DNA from: Ignavibacteriales bacterium | GTDB lineage: Bacteria; Bacteroidota; Ignavibacteria; Ignavibacteriales; Ignavibacteriaceae | Reading direction: 5' to 3' | NCBI GenBank assembly: GCA_016707585.1 | Contig: JADJHL010000012.1 | Location: 124,001 to 188,000, forward strand | Length of the DNA: 64,000 nucleotides | Shown: positions 18,287 to 28,250 of the stretch, piece after piece | Numbering within the stretch: position 1 is the stretch's first letter | Layout: the number at the start of each line of letters is the position of its first letter | Notes under the pieces: model-generated | Told to the model about the DNA's origin: nothing | Database searches by the model: none | The model's input: only the letters and a program-made list of their open reading frames with translations | Made by a program: the position numbers and the translations under genes

Positions 18287-19531
18287 TTGAATCAAAAAAA
18301 ATTACATAAAACTGTTGAGACTATAGCATCACAAAAATTTGCATCAGATGAAGAGATGCTTACAACAGTAATAAATGAAATTGTTCATGACCAGACAATT
18401 GGGTTTACTGGCGGCCGAATTTGGAAGTTGTATCCTGAAATTGAGGGCTATAAAGTACTTTATCAAACAGGAAAAATTGATAAGATTGAAAAAGATTTTG
18501 TAATTCGCGCACTTGAGTACCCTGTGTTTGAACAGCTTGCACAATCTAGAACAATTTTAGGTCACGAAACAATTGAAGCTTTGCGTAAGAAAGGAATATT
18601 TAAGTATTCAGCATCAGGAGTAGGACACAAAAGTAAAATACAGGGTAAACCTTTTTATGAATATGTACTTGCACTAAATTCAAAAAATATTGATGAAGAA
18701 CTTAGAATTAATCTTAGCATAATCTCAACAGCACTTACCTCACAAATTAAACAACGAAGAATTACTTACAGTGCAAATCAACTAAAAGCAGATATCAATA
18801 AAGCACGAGAATTACAGAAAAGTATCTTACCAGAACATGAGTTTAAATTTCATCATTTTGATATTTATGGCGTTACTGATCCAGCAGAAATTGTTGGAGG
18901 CGATTTTTTTGACTACTTGGATATTGGTGATAATAATGACAGAGTTGGAATTACAATTGGTGATGCAGCTAGTAAAGGTATAGCAGCAGCAGCAGAAGCA
19001 ATGTATGTTTCAGGAGCTTTAAGGATGGCTACAACATTCGAGATAAAAATATCTCTGATAATGAAACGAATGAATGAACTTGTAAATAAAATATTTGAAG
19101 ATGATAAGTTTACTTCTTTGTTTTATGGAGAACTTTCAACTTATAAAAATGGACTGTTTCTTTATGCAAATGCTGGGCACAATCCGCCTATGTTTTATAG
19201 AAGCGCAAAAAATAAAATTGAAATGTTGCAACCAACAGGGCCAGTTCTCGGACCAGCTCCGCAATCAAAATATTTTGTTGAGAATGTAAATATTTATCCA
19301 AACGATATTCTTGTTTTATATTCTGATGGTGTTACTGAGGCTGCTAATACTAAATTTGCTTTTTATGGTGAGCAAAGATTAATCTCAATTATCAAAAAGC
19401 TAAAAGAAAAGTCTGCCAAGGAAATTTGTATAGGAATACTGGAAGATGTAATTAAGTTTTCTAAAAATGGTTCTTACACTGATGACAAAACAATTGTTGT
19501 GATAAAAAGAAATCCAGAAAGTAATTTTTAA
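18287..19531 (+). CDS. RsbU-like PP2C (SpoIIE-family) serine phosphatase
   Basis: 414 residues starting at a TTG (18287) with AAGGA at the right distance upstream; no ATG lies near. The N-terminal ~160 residues resemble a GAF-like sensor. A short coiled coil leads into the PP2C domain, with LQKSILPE, VGGDFFDY (metal-binding Asp), GDAASKGIAAA, ANAGHNPPMFYR, LGPAP and LYSDGVTEAAN in order. Such enzymes dephosphorylate anti-sigma-factor antagonists in partner-switching pathways. The SpoIIAA-like gene at 36842 is not close enough to be an obvious partner, and no anti-sigma kinase is seen nearby. Confidence 0.9.
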   Translation: MNQKKLHKTVETIASQKFASDEEMLTTVINEIVHDQTIGFTGGRIWKLYPEIEGYKVLYQTGKIDKIEKDFVIRALEYPVFEQLAQSRTILGHETIEALRKKGIFKYSASGVGHKSKIQGKPFYEYVLALNSKNIDEELRINLSIISTALTSQIKQRRITYSANQLKADINKARELQKSILPEHEFKFHHFDIYGVTDPAEIVGGDFFDYLDIGDNNDRVGITIGDAASKGIAAAAEAMYVSGALRMATTFEIKISLIMKRMNELVNKIFEDDKFTSLFYGELSTYKNGLFLYANAGHNPPMFYRSAKNKIEMLQPTGPVLGPAPQSKYFVENVNIYPNDILVLYSDGVTEAANTKFAFYGEQRLISIIKKLKEKSAKEICIGILEDVIKFSKNGSYTDDKTIVVIKRNPESNF

Positions 19532-19540
19532 GTTTAGCAA

Positions 19541-20905
19541 ATGTTAACTTCAATCAACCCAACAAATAATAAAATTGTTAACACTTATCTTGAAATGGAA
19601 AGTGAAGAATCTATAAAAATTATTTCACTCGCTGATGATGCATGTATTCAATGGAAGGAAACAACATTTGCACACCGCTCAGTGTTAATGAAAAATGCCG
19701 CAAAAGTTTTAAGAGAAAACTCGGAAGAATATTCTGTGTTAATGACTTTAGAAATGGGGAAACCAATTGCTCAATCGAGAGCAGAAGTTGAAAAGTGTGC
19801 CTGGGTGTGTGATTATTATGCAGAGAATGCAGAACAATTTTTATCTGATGAAATTATTAAAACAGAAGCAACAAAAAGTTTTATTTCATATCAACCACTT
19901 GGAGTAATTCTTGCAATAATGCCATGGAATTTTCCTTTCTGGCAGGTTTTTAGATTTGCAGCTCCAAATCTTATGGCAGGTAATGCTGGATTGCTAAAAC
20001 ATGCTTCCAATGTTTCAGGATGTGCTTTGGCAATTGAAGATGTTTTTAGAAAAGCAGGCTTTCCAGAAAATCTTTTTAGATCTTTATTAGTTACCTCAAA
20101 AAATGTTAATGAAATTATTTCAAATCCAAAGGTGCAGGCGATCACGTTAACAGGAAGTGTTCCTGCAGGTAAATCAGTTGCATCACTAGCAGGTAGTTTG
20201 ATAAAGAAAACGGTTTTAGAATTAGGTGGTAGTGATCCTTATATTATACTTGAAGATGCTGATTTAGAAAAAGCAGCAATGTCTTGTGTAACTTCTCGTT
20301 TAATAAATGCAGGACAAAGTTGTATCGCAGCAAAGCGTTTTATAATTGTTCAAAGTGTTTACGGTGAATTTGAAAAATTATTTTTAGAAATTATGTCTAA
20401 GAAAAAAATGGGTGATCCTTTTGATGAAAAGAATGATCTTGGACCACAAGCAAGTATACAATTAAGAGATGAACTGCATGAACAAGTATTAAGAAGTATT
20501 GAACAAGGTGCAGAATTAATTCTTGGCGGAAGTATTCCAGAAATGGATGGAGCTTTCTATCCACCAACAATTTTAACAAATGTAAAACCAGGAATGGTTG
20601 CATTTGATGAAGAGCTGTTTGGACCAATTGCTGCATTGATTAAAGCTAAAGATGAAGATGATGCAATAAATCTGGCAAACAAAAGTATTTTTGGATTAGG
20701 TGCTTCAGTGTTTACTAAAGATGTTAAAAGGGGAGAGAGAATTGCAAAAGAAAAACTAAATGCCGGATGTTGTTTTGTAAATGACTTTGTTAAATCTGAT
20801 CCGCGTTTACCATTTGGTGGAATTAAAGAATCGGGTTATGGAAGGGAACTATCTCCTTTAGGAATAAAAGAATTTGTAAACATTAAAACAGTTTATGTAA
20901 AATAA
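19541..20905 (+). CDS. NAD(P)-dependent aldehyde dehydrogenase, succinate-semialdehyde dehydrogenase-like
   Basis: 454 residues. The ALDH fold is clear: oxyanion Asn in MPWNFPFWQV (~125), cofactor loop LTGSVPAGKSVA, general-base Glu in LELGGSDPYII (~226), nucleophile Cys in AGQSCIAAKRF (~261) and the EELFGPIA motif. The length and SDPYII pattern match the short SSADH (Sad/GabD2-like) subgroup, which oxidises succinate semialdehyde; exact substrate is inferred. It begins 9 bases after the phosphatase gene. Its stop codon abuts the stop of the convergent PAS gene (TAA at 20903-20905, the other at 20906-20908) with no spacer. Confidence 0.9.
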   Translation: MLTSINPTNNKIVNTYLEMESEESIKIISLADDACIQWKETTFAHRSVLMKNAAKVLRENSEEYSVLMTLEMGKPIAQSRAEVEKCAWVCDYYAENAEQFLSDEIIKTEATKSFISYQPLGVILAIMPWNFPFWQVFRFAAPNLMAGNAGLLKHASNVSGCALAIEDVFRKAGFPENLFRSLLVTSKNVNEIISNPKVQAITLTGSVPAGKSVASLAGSLIKKTVLELGGSDPYIILEDADLEKAAMSCVTSRLINAGQSCIAAKRFIIVQSVYGEFEKLFLEIMSKKKMGDPFDEKNDLGPQASIQLRDELHEQVLRSIEQGAELILGGSIPEMDGAFYPPTILTNVKPGMVAFDEELFGPIAALIKAKDEDDAINLANKSIFGLGASVFTKDVKRGERIAKEKLNAGCCFVNDFVKSDPRLPFGGIKESGYGRELSPLGIKEFVNIKTVYVK

Positions 20906-21373
20906 TTACATTACACTTTTTACAATTCTTGTAATCCCCTCAAAATTATTTCTTTCATCAAATGTTGAATGTATTTCTAGTTCAACCTGAATCTTTTCCC
21001 CATTAATTTTATAATACTCGGCAAATCTTCCTTTAATAATTGGTGATATTTCCAGTTCTTCAAGTAAAATTTTTGTTTCGTTCTGATGAAAGTTAAATGG
21101 AGTAATAGATTTTATTGTCATTCGTTTCAAATCAAAAAAAGAATATCCTAACAAATCTGAAAACTCTTTATTTGCATCAATTATTTTTCCATCAACATCT
21201 GTAAAAAACATAGGCTGGGTTATTTTAGGAAAGATACTTTTATATTGATTTATAATTTTTCTTTGATTTCTTTTTTCATTTTCTATTTCAGAAATCTTTT
21301 CCTTTAAATTTAAAATTTCACGGATGAGTTCTTTTTCGGTGATAACAACGTCGTTTGAAATATAGTTACCCAT
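20906..21373 (-). CDS. Small PAS-domain protein
   Basis: 155 residues. An N-terminal coiled coil (KELIREILNLKEKISEIENEKRNQRKIINQYKSI split at ~15-48) precedes one PAS domain (~52-150), with FFTDVDGKIIDANKEFSDLLGYS and the PAC-like end RNNFEGITRIVKSV. No output domain is present, so it likely acts by pairing with another sensor. It lies 144 bases downstream of the hybrid kinase on the same strand, and a shared pathway is plausible. Confidence 0.85.
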   Translation of the reverse strand: MGNYISNDVVITEKELIREILNLKEKISEIENEKRNQRKIINQYKSIFPKITQPMFFTDVDGKIIDANKEFSDLLGYSFFDLKRMTIKSITPFNFHQNETKILLEELEISPIIKGRFAEYYKINGEKIQVELEIHSTFDERNNFEGITRIVKSVM

Positions 21374-21517
21374 AATTAATCCCTTAAACTAAAAGTTTGT
21401 AAATTCACATCACTAAAAAAGGCTAATTGTTTGGGAATGTAAATAGCTAATTTTAGCTATTTTTAAAAAATATATTGCGTTTATGGAACAAAATAAGTTA
21501 ATGGTTGAAAACAGTTG

Positions 21518-24500
21518 TTAGCTAAAAATATTTTTTAACAAATTAGTTAAATCTTTTTTAAGAAAAGGTTTCGATAAATAATGTGTACAACCTGAACGCA
21601 GAATTTCTTCTTTTTCGCCAGACATTGCAAAAGCAGTTAGAGCAACAATCGGAACATCTTTGTATGCAGATAAACTTTTAATTTTTTGAGCAGTTTCAAT
21701 TCCAGATAATCCCTTACCCAAGTTTATATCCATAAAAATTAGGTTATAAGTCTTTAGATTGATCATCTTTAATGCTTCTTCACCAGATTGAGAAAAATCA
21801 ACTTTAAACTGATTCTTTAAAAACAATCTTATTATATCCCGACTTGTGCTGTCATCATCCACCATAAGTATTTGTGGTGTGTGAATTGATTTTACATTTT
21901 CAATTGTTTCTTGAGTTTCAATGTTGGCTATTTTGCTTTTATCTGAATTGAACTTTCTTGAAGGAAACAAAACAGTAAAAGTAGAGCCTTTACCAAATTG
22001 ACTTTCCACAAGAATTTCACCGAGCATCAATTCAACAAATCTTTTAGAGATTGTTAAACCCAAACCGCTTCCACTAAATTTTCTACCCAATCCATCACTT
22101 ATCTGCCTAAACTCTTCAAAAATATTATTAAGATTCTCCTTAATAATTCCGATTCCAGTATCGCTAATTTTAATTGCGGCATAATCTAAATTGTTTTTCG
22201 AAATCGTTTTAACTTCAACAATAATACTTCCTTTTTCTGTGTACTTAATTGCGTTATCAATTAAGTTATTTATAACCTGGTATAACAAATGTTCATCAAC
22301 AGAAGCAAAAACATTTTGATTGTTTTTTTTAGCAGTTAAACTAAGCCCCTTTTTGGCTGCCAATGGTTGAAATAATTTTAAATTGCTATCAACAAAGCTA
22401 ACTAGATTCGTAATAGTAAAATTAGTTTCCAGTTTGTCAGTTTCTATACTTGATAAATCAAGAACAGAATTCAAAGTTTCCATTAAACGCTTTCCACTTG
22501 TTAAAATAGTATCAGCCATTTCTGAAAGTTCCGGAGTTTTTATTTTGTCTCTAAGAATTTCTGAAAATCCTAAGATTCCCACAAGCGGGGTTCTAAGTTC
22601 ATGACTAACATTAGTGAAGAAATTACTTTTTAACCTATCAGCTTGTTTAACCTTTTCTTTTGCTTCAAGTATTTCAGACTCACGCATTTTATTTTCGGTT
22701 ACATCAACACTTACTCCGGCAAAAGCAATTGGTTTTCCATTATCATCAGTAATTAAAGATGTAGAAAGATGTATTGGAAATTCTTCGCCATTTTTTCTTC
22801 GGTTGATAAGTTCACCGGACCAACCACCATTCAATGTTTCGGGTAAAATTTTCCTTACTAAATTCTGATCATTTTTTTCTGATCTAATAAATGAGATTGG
22901 TTTTCCAATAATTTCATTTTGGCTATAACCGTAAACTCTGCTAAATGATTTATTAACAAAAATTATTTTATCTCGCAAATTAGTTATGCAGATACACTCT
23001 GATACACTTTTTAATGTTTGTGCAAGAATAATAATTTTTTCTTCTGATAATTTTCTTTCAGTAATATCAGTTACAAAACCTTCAATGCAAACAACATTTC
23101 CGTTTTCATCATATATAGCACGACCTTTTTCCCAAACCCATTTTTCTAAACCTTGCCAGCTTATAATTCTATAAAGCAAAGTAAAAGGTTCATGATTGTT
23201 TACAGCATTTTGAACAGTTTCAAAAACCAATAATTTGTCTTCGTTATGAATTATGTGAGCATAGCTTACAACTTTATCATTAACTAGCTCATCCTTTCTG
23301 TAACCGGTTAATTGATAACAACCATCACTAACAAATTCCATTGTCCAGTTAACATTGTTTGCACATCGATAAGCCATTCCGGGCAGATTGCTCATAAGAG
23401 TTAGCAATTCTCTTTTTTGTTCGGCAATTATTTTTTCAGCAGATTTTCTTTCGGTTATATCTCTAACAATTGCTTGCAGATAAGATTCGCCTTGAAATTC
23501 AATTCTTTTTAAACTAACCTCAGCATCAAATAGACTTCCATCAAATCTTAAATGTTTCCATTCAAAAAACTGTGGTTCATCGTTAAGTGCTTTTGAAATT
23601 TTATCGTGTGCTTTTATTGATGAAGAATAACCATCAGGTTGATACTCAGGTGAAAATTGGTATGGCTTTTTACCAATTATTTTTTCCTTATCTGTTCTAA
23701 ATATTTCTGTAGTTTTAAAATTACAATCAACAAAAATGTCATCTTTCATTAAAAATATTGCATCGTTTGCGGACTCAAAAAGTGTTTTAAATTTTAATTC
23801 ACTCTGGGTTAAATTATTTAATGCTTTTTGTTTGTCGGTAATATCTGTAAAGAATATTGCTATAGAATTTGTAGATAACTTCATAGCAGAAAATTCATAA
23901 GTGCCGCTGAAATGTATGTCTTTATATTCGATAACCTGGTTAGAAAAAGATTTTCCTGTTTTAATTACACTAATAAATTTTTCTATTGTTTCAGAATTTG
24001 CGAGAGAAGGAAAAATATCCTGTATCTTTTTTGATATTAAAGCATAAACATCTATTTGCAAAATATTAACTGCAGACTGGTTAGTGCTTATTAAAATCAA
24101 CTCATTATTTACATCTAAAGTATAAACAAGTACTCCAAGTGGTGAGGCATCAAGCATATTTTGAAAGCTCTGTGCAATGTTTTTAGCATTTGCTTCAGAA
24201 TTTTTCTGGTAAGTAATATTATCACAAACAAAAAACACTTCGTTTATTGTTTCTGCATCATTAGAACTGTAAATAGTTTCTCTAACCCAAAAATCACTTC
24301 CATCTTTTCTTTTCATCTTCATTTCGTGCGAAGACTGTTTGCCCGATTCCAGCAGAACAATTTGAATTTGTTTATCAAGTCGTGCACCATCCAAAGGAAT
24401 GAACAGTATTGAAATATCTTTACCTAATAACTCGTTAACTTTATAACCTAATTCTTTAGCGCCATTTTTATTGATAGAAGTAATATTTTTATCCAGCCCG

Positions 24501-24625
24501 ATTGTTATGCATATTAGCGGATGATTATCATAAAAAAATTGATGTTTACGACTATCATCCATTTTGGATAAATCCAACCTGTTATCGTTTAATGTTGATT
24601 TGTTATTTTTGGATTTTTGGGGCAT
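21518..24625 (-). CDS. Multi-PAS hybrid sensor histidine kinase with C-terminal receiver
   Basis: 1035 residues with no membrane segment, so a cytoplasmic sensor. Five or so PAS/PAC units are visible in order across ~30-650 (for example ITSINKNGAKELGYKVNELL, DAIFLMKDDIFVDCNFKTTE, MEFVSDGCYQLTGYRKDELV, KIIFVNKSFSRVYGYSQNEI). A HisKA domain has FFTNVSHELRTPLVGILGF (phosphorylated H675). The HATPase domain has N box NLIDNAIKYTEKGS, DTGIGI and GSGLGLTI. The receiver (~915-1034) has DDD near ILMVDDDST, phospho-acceptor D966 in FMDINLG and K in LSKPFLK. Phosphoryl transfer from H675 to D966 and onward is expected; no dedicated response regulator is adjacent. Confidence 0.95.
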   Translation of the reverse strand: MPQKSKNNKSTLNDNRLDLSKMDDSRKHQFFYDNHPLICITIGLDKNITSINKNGAKELGYKVNELLGKDISILFIPLDGARLDKQIQIVLLESGKQSSHEMKMKRKDGSDFWVRETIYSSNDAETINEVFFVCDNITYQKNSEANAKNIAQSFQNMLDASPLGVLVYTLDVNNELILISTNQSAVNILQIDVYALISKKIQDIFPSLANSETIEKFISVIKTGKSFSNQVIEYKDIHFSGTYEFSAMKLSTNSIAIFFTDITDKQKALNNLTQSELKFKTLFESANDAIFLMKDDIFVDCNFKTTEIFRTDKEKIIGKKPYQFSPEYQPDGYSSSIKAHDKISKALNDEPQFFEWKHLRFDGSLFDAEVSLKRIEFQGESYLQAIVRDITERKSAEKIIAEQKRELLTLMSNLPGMAYRCANNVNWTMEFVSDGCYQLTGYRKDELVNDKVVSYAHIIHNEDKLLVFETVQNAVNNHEPFTLLYRIISWQGLEKWVWEKGRAIYDENGNVVCIEGFVTDITERKLSEEKIIILAQTLKSVSECICITNLRDKIIFVNKSFSRVYGYSQNEIIGKPISFIRSEKNDQNLVRKILPETLNGGWSGELINRRKNGEEFPIHLSTSLITDDNGKPIAFAGVSVDVTENKMRESEILEAKEKVKQADRLKSNFFTNVSHELRTPLVGILGFSEILRDKIKTPELSEMADTILTSGKRLMETLNSVLDLSSIETDKLETNFTITNLVSFVDSNLKLFQPLAAKKGLSLTAKKNNQNVFASVDEHLLYQVINNLIDNAIKYTEKGSIIVEVKTISKNNLDYAAIKISDTGIGIIKENLNNIFEEFRQISDGLGRKFSGSGLGLTISKRFVELMLGEILVESQFGKGSTFTVLFPSRKFNSDKSKIANIETQETIENVKSIHTPQILMVDDDSTSRDIIRLFLKNQFKVDFSQSGEEALKMINLKTYNLIFMDINLGKGLSGIETAQKIKSLSAYKDVPIVALTAFAMSGEKEEILRSGCTHYLSKPFLKKDLTNLLKNIFS

Positions 24626-24815
24626 TATCGATTTAATTTATTATAGACTTAATTAAACTCTCGCTATAAGATAATAAGAATTATCTTTATTGTTAATATC
24701 GGAAGAGAAAAACGAACTATTATTCTTATTAATATCAAATTAAAGCAAATGATTGTTAAAATTTCGTATCAAGCTTATCTTTACACACTTAAAAATTAAC
24801 AACTGCAACAAATAT

Positions 24816-25544
24816 TTGAAAAACTATAAACTTCTGATTCAATACGATGGAACTAATTATGCTGGTTGGCAAATACAGAAAAACAGTATAACAGTTCAAC
24901 AAAAAATTACTGATGCTCTGGAAGTTTTAACTAAAGAAAAAATTAATCTTGTTGGTTCTGGTCGTACTGATACCGGTGTACATGCTTTTGGGCAGGTTGC
25001 AAATTTTAGAACTGAAAATGAAATTGATATTTACAGATTTAAACATTCCCTTAATTCTATTTTACCTTTTGATATTTCAATCTTAAAAATGAATGAAATA
25101 GATGTGGATTTTCACTCGAGATTTGATGCAAAAAAAAGAACTTACATTTACATGATTTCAAAAACCAAATCTCCTTTCTACAAAAACTATTCTTATTTTT
25201 ATCACAACAAAATTGATGTAAATAAACTTAACGATTTAAGTAAAACTTTTCTTGGGGAAAAAGATTTTACATCATTTAGTAAAAAAGTATCTGAGCAAGA
25301 AAACAGAACTTGTTCAATATACAGCGCACGATGGAAAACGATTGGCGAATTAACTTACTTTTTTATTTCTGCAAACAGATATTTACATGGAATGGTTAGA
25401 GCTATTACAGGCACATTGTTAAAAGTTCAAGAATTAAATTATTCGGAATCGTATATTGAAGAAATGTTTAAATCATTAAACAGAGAAGTTGCTTTTGATT
25501 CCGTTCCACCTAACGGTTTATTTTTATATAAAGTGGAGTATTGA
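24816..25544 (+). CDS. truA: tRNA pseudouridine synthase A
   Basis: 242 residues from a TTG at 24816; a longer reading from a TTG at 24753 would add 21 residues not expected in the family, which typically starts just before YDGTNYAGWQ. TruA isomerises U38-U40 in the anticodon stem of tRNAs. The catalytic Asp is in GSGRTDTGVHAFGQV (~52-54), and the later family motifs FHSRFDAKKRTYIY and NRYLHGMVRAITGTLL are intact. Its stop overlaps the region upstream of the next gene (ATG two bases after the TGA), so it is probably cotranscribed with the dehydrogenase. Confidence 0.92.
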   Translation: MKNYKLLIQYDGTNYAGWQIQKNSITVQQKITDALEVLTKEKINLVGSGRTDTGVHAFGQVANFRTENEIDIYRFKHSLNSILPFDISILKMNEIDVDFHSRFDAKKRTYIYMISKTKSPFYKNYSYFYHNKIDVNKLNDLSKTFLGEKDFTSFSKKVSEQENRTCSIYSARWKTIGELTYFFISANRYLHGMVRAITGTLLKVQELNYSESYIEEMFKSLNREVAFDSVPPNGLFLYKVEY

Positions 25545-25546
25545 CT

Positions 25547-26302
25547 ATGCTAAATTTAAGTTCAAAAAAAGTTTTAGTTACCGGCGGCTCAAGAGGAATT
25601 GGTGCAGCTTGTGTAAAATACTTTTGTATGGCTGGTGCATCTGTTGCTTTTACTTACAAATCAAGTAGTGCCATTGCAACAAAGATCGAAAAAAGATATT
25701 CTAAAATATCTTGCTGCAAAGGATACAAGGTTGATATTGAAAAAGAAGAAGAGATAAAAGATTCTATCGCGCAAATCACAAAAGATTTTGGTAAAATTGA
25801 TATACTTGTTAACAATGCAGGAATCTGGAAAGAAGGAAAAATTAATAAAATTAGTCTTGCACAGTGGGAAGAAACTTTAAAGATAAATCTTACTTCAATC
25901 TTTTTGTTTACTAAATATGTGGTGCCATCAATGAAATTAAAAAGATCTGGTAAAATTATTAATGTCTCATCAACAGCAGGGCAACGTGGAGAAGCTGACT
26001 ACTCACATTATGCTGCATCAAAAGGTGGAATAATTTCATTTACCAAATCTCTAGCATCAGAGTTAGGGCAATATAATATCAATGTAAATTGTGTAGCTCC
26101 AGGTTGGGTATTAACAAATATGTCAGAAAAAACTTTATCAAATAAAAAAACTTTTGAAGAAGAAATAAAAAAAATTCCTTTAAGAAGAATTGCTTCTGCT
26201 GATGATATTGCTGGTCCTGTTTTATTTCTCGCATCAGAATTATCAAGGCATGTAAATGGTGAGATTCTAAATGTTAATGGCGGTTCAGTTTTAGTTGGAT
26301 AA
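25547..26302 (+). CDS. Short-chain dehydrogenase/reductase, FabG-like
   Basis: 251 residues. The Rossmann cofactor motif TGGSRGIGAAC is near residue 12, NNAG follows, then catalytic Ser in INVSSTAGQRG and the YxxxK pair in YSHYAASKGG. The closing motif FLASELSRHVNGEILNVNGG is typical of the FabG/3-oxoacyl-ACP reductase subgroup. NADPH-linked reduction of a 3-oxoacyl substrate is the best guess, but classical SDRs of this kind act on many substrates. ATG at 25547 is chosen over an in-frame TTG at 25541 that overlaps the truA stop. Confidence 0.88.
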   Translation: MLNLSSKKVLVTGGSRGIGAACVKYFCMAGASVAFTYKSSSAIATKIEKRYSKISCCKGYKVDIEKEEEIKDSIAQITKDFGKIDILVNNAGIWKEGKINKISLAQWEETLKINLTSIFLFTKYVVPSMKLKRSGKIINVSSTAGQRGEADYSHYAASKGGIISFTKSLASELGQYNINVNCVAPGWVLTNMSEKTLSNKKTFEEEIKKIPLRRIASADDIAGPVLFLASELSRHVNGEILNVNGGSVLVG

Positions 26303-26308
26303 ATGTAA

Positions 26309-26767
26309 ATGGAATTTTTAGCACAAATACATTCAAAGTTGGTTCACTTTCCATTGGCATTTTTAATGCTTTATCCAATCATTGAATTACTTTTTTTAGT
26401 AACTAAAAATGATTTTTACAATAAAGTTGCATTCTTATTTCTTTCAATTGGAGTGATTGGTTCTTTCTTTGCTGTATTGTCAGGTAATCAAGCTTTTAAG
26501 CTTGTAAGTAATTGGCAAGGTGAAAGTATGGCAATATTTAATTCACATCAAACCTTTGCAAATATTACTGTTTGGTTTTTTACTGCATTGTTAATCTTAA
26601 GATATGTCTTCTTTATCAAAAAAAAATTGACAAAGGTTGTTGTAATCTTATTATTTATATCATCTTTAGCAGGAAGTTATTTTGTATTTCAAACAGGATT
26701 ATACGGTGGAAAGTTATCCAAAACTGCAGTCATCAATTCAACAATAGATAGTGGAAGTAATAAGTAA
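26309..26767 (+). CDS. DUF2231-family membrane protein
   Basis: 152 residues with four hydrophobic segments (~12-32, ~42-62, ~82-102, ~108-128). It opens with AQIHSKLVHFPLAFLMLYP, where the paired histidine/pro pattern IHxxLVHFPLA is diagnostic of DUF2231 and may bind a cofactor or metal. Located in the inner membrane; function unknown. It begins 6 bases after the dehydrogenase stop, so it is probably in the same operon. Confidence 0.85.
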   Translation: MEFLAQIHSKLVHFPLAFLMLYPIIELLFLVTKNDFYNKVAFLFLSIGVIGSFFAVLSGNQAFKLVSNWQGESMAIFNSHQTFANITVWFFTALLILRYVFFIKKKLTKVVVILLFISSLAGSYFVFQTGLYGGKLSKTAVINSTIDSGSNK

Positions 26768-26806
26768 ATTTTTGTTGATAATATATTTCATTAATTTTGA
26801 TCAAAA

Positions 26807-27406
26807 ATGAATAAAACTTTTACATACATATTTTTAGTAATCTTAATACTCCAAACAAACATGTTTGCAGAAAAACCTCCTGCAAATAGAGCTACAGGTT
26901 TTTTTGTTGCAATCGGTGTTGGGCCGCGATTGCCTCTAGGAAATTTTTCAAAAACTACTGATGTTGGATACGGATTAAACGTTGAGTTTTCTTATACAGA
27001 TAATGAGTTTATTCCGGTTTTTCTTTACGCAAATGTTGGGTTTGAACAATATCCAGGTTCGCAAAATTATTTTCAAGAAACTGATTACTCAAACTTTCAT
27101 ACTAATGCACTTCCTGTAAACATTGGTGCACGATATTATTTTGCACCGCTTTTAGAAAATGTTGTTTTATTTATGCCGATTATACAGGCTTCAGCTTCTT
27201 ATACTTATTTTCAAACACTTAATGAATTTGATCAAAATGCTGGCAGAAATAATTTTCTAGAAGATAGTCACAAGTTTGGTTTTAGTGCTGGAGCAGGAAT
27301 ATCAATGTTTATGCTTGAATTGTTAGCTTCATATAATTATGTACCTGATAACCAATTTATTTCAGTGGATCTAAAAGTTAGAATCCCTTTGTATATAAAT
27401 TTTTAA
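26807..27406 (+). CDS. Outer-membrane beta-barrel protein
   Basis: 199 residues with a signal peptide (MNKTFTYIFLVILILQTNMF, cut near AE). The mature part alternates polar and aromatic residues in strands and ends in an aromatic Phe (VRIPLYINF), as outer-membrane barrels do. Motif GVGPRLPLGNF resembles the first strand of OmpA/porin-like small barrels. Eight or so strands could fit. No enzymatic motif; function unknown. Confidence 0.75.
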   Translation: MNKTFTYIFLVILILQTNMFAEKPPANRATGFFVAIGVGPRLPLGNFSKTTDVGYGLNVEFSYTDNEFIPVFLYANVGFEQYPGSQNYFQETDYSNFHTNALPVNIGARYYFAPLLENVVLFMPIIQASASYTYFQTLNEFDQNAGRNNFLEDSHKFGFSAGAGISMFMLELLASYNYVPDNQFISVDLKVRIPLYINF

Positions 27407-27415
27407 GGATGTTTT

Positions 27416-28198
27416 ATGGATTATAAAAATATTTTATTAAACGTTACTGATCATATCGCTTTAGTTACATTTAATCGACCTGATAAACTTAATGCTTTGA
27501 ATCACGAAACACTTGTGGAATTAAAATCTGTATTTGAAAAAATAAAATCAGATGAAAATATTTTTGTTGTAATTGTAACTGGCAGTGGAGAAAAAGCTTT
27601 TGTTGCTGGTGCAGATATTTCTGAAATCAACAAACTGAATATGCTTGATGGAAAAAAGTTTGCTGAGTTTGGTCAGGAAATATTTTCATTGATTGAAAAA
27701 TTTGAAAAACCTGTAATCGCTGCTGTAAATGGATTTGCGCTTGGTGGTGGATGTGAACTTGCACTTTCCTGTCATATTAGGATAGCAAGTGAAAATGCAA
27801 AATTTGGACAGCCAGAAGTTAACTTGGGAATTATTCCTGGTTATGGTGGAACACAAAGATTAACAAGATTAATAAACGCTGGCAGAGCAGCAGAAATGAT
27901 TTTAACCGCTGATATGATTGATGCAAATGAAGCATTAAGAATTGGGTTAGTAAATAAAGTTTATCCGCAAAGTGAACTACAAAGTAAAGCTGTTGAAATC
28001 GCAATCAAGATTGCAAGTAAAGGACAACAAGCAATTAAATTAGCATTAAAAGCTATTAAAGTTGTTGATGAAGTTTCATTGCAAGAAGGTTTAAATATGG
28101 AAACTTCACTTTTTGCATTGTGTTGTGGAACTGAAGATTTTAAAGAAGGAACTCAAGCTTTTCTTGATAAAAGAAAATCAAATTTTTCTAATAAATGA
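27416..28198 (+). CDS. Enoyl-CoA hydratase/isomerase (crotonase) family protein
   Basis: 260 residues. It should hydrate trans-2-enoyl-CoA in fatty-acid or butyrate-type metabolism. Oxyanion-hole motifs FVAGADISE (~66) and FALGGGCELAL (~106-116) are present, and both catalytic glutamates are kept (GGGCE and GQPEVNLG), which supports true hydratase activity. LGIIPGYGGTQRLTR is the matching family segment. The ribosome binding site AAGGATG lies just upstream. No acyl-CoA dehydrogenase or thiolase is adjacent, so pathway placement is open. Confidence 0.92.
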   Translation: MDYKNILLNVTDHIALVTFNRPDKLNALNHETLVELKSVFEKIKSDENIFVVIVTGSGEKAFVAGADISEINKLNMLDGKKFAEFGQEIFSLIEKFEKPVIAAVNGFALGGGCELALSCHIRIASENAKFGQPEVNLGIIPGYGGTQRLTRLINAGRAAEMILTADMIDANEALRIGLVNKVYPQSELQSKAVEIAIKIASKGQQAIKLALKAIKVVDEVSLQEGLNMETSLFALCCGTEDFKEGTQAFLDKRKSNFSNK

Positions 28199-28250
28199 AA
28201 GTGCATTATTCCATTTCTTAAGCTTGAACTTAAACTTGAACTCAAATAAA

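Noticed and set aside
28113..28250. Upstream extension of the 28251 gene
   Set aside because: It overlaps the end of the enoyl-CoA hydratase gene in another frame and lacks any family support; ATG at 28251 precedes a proper membrane segment.
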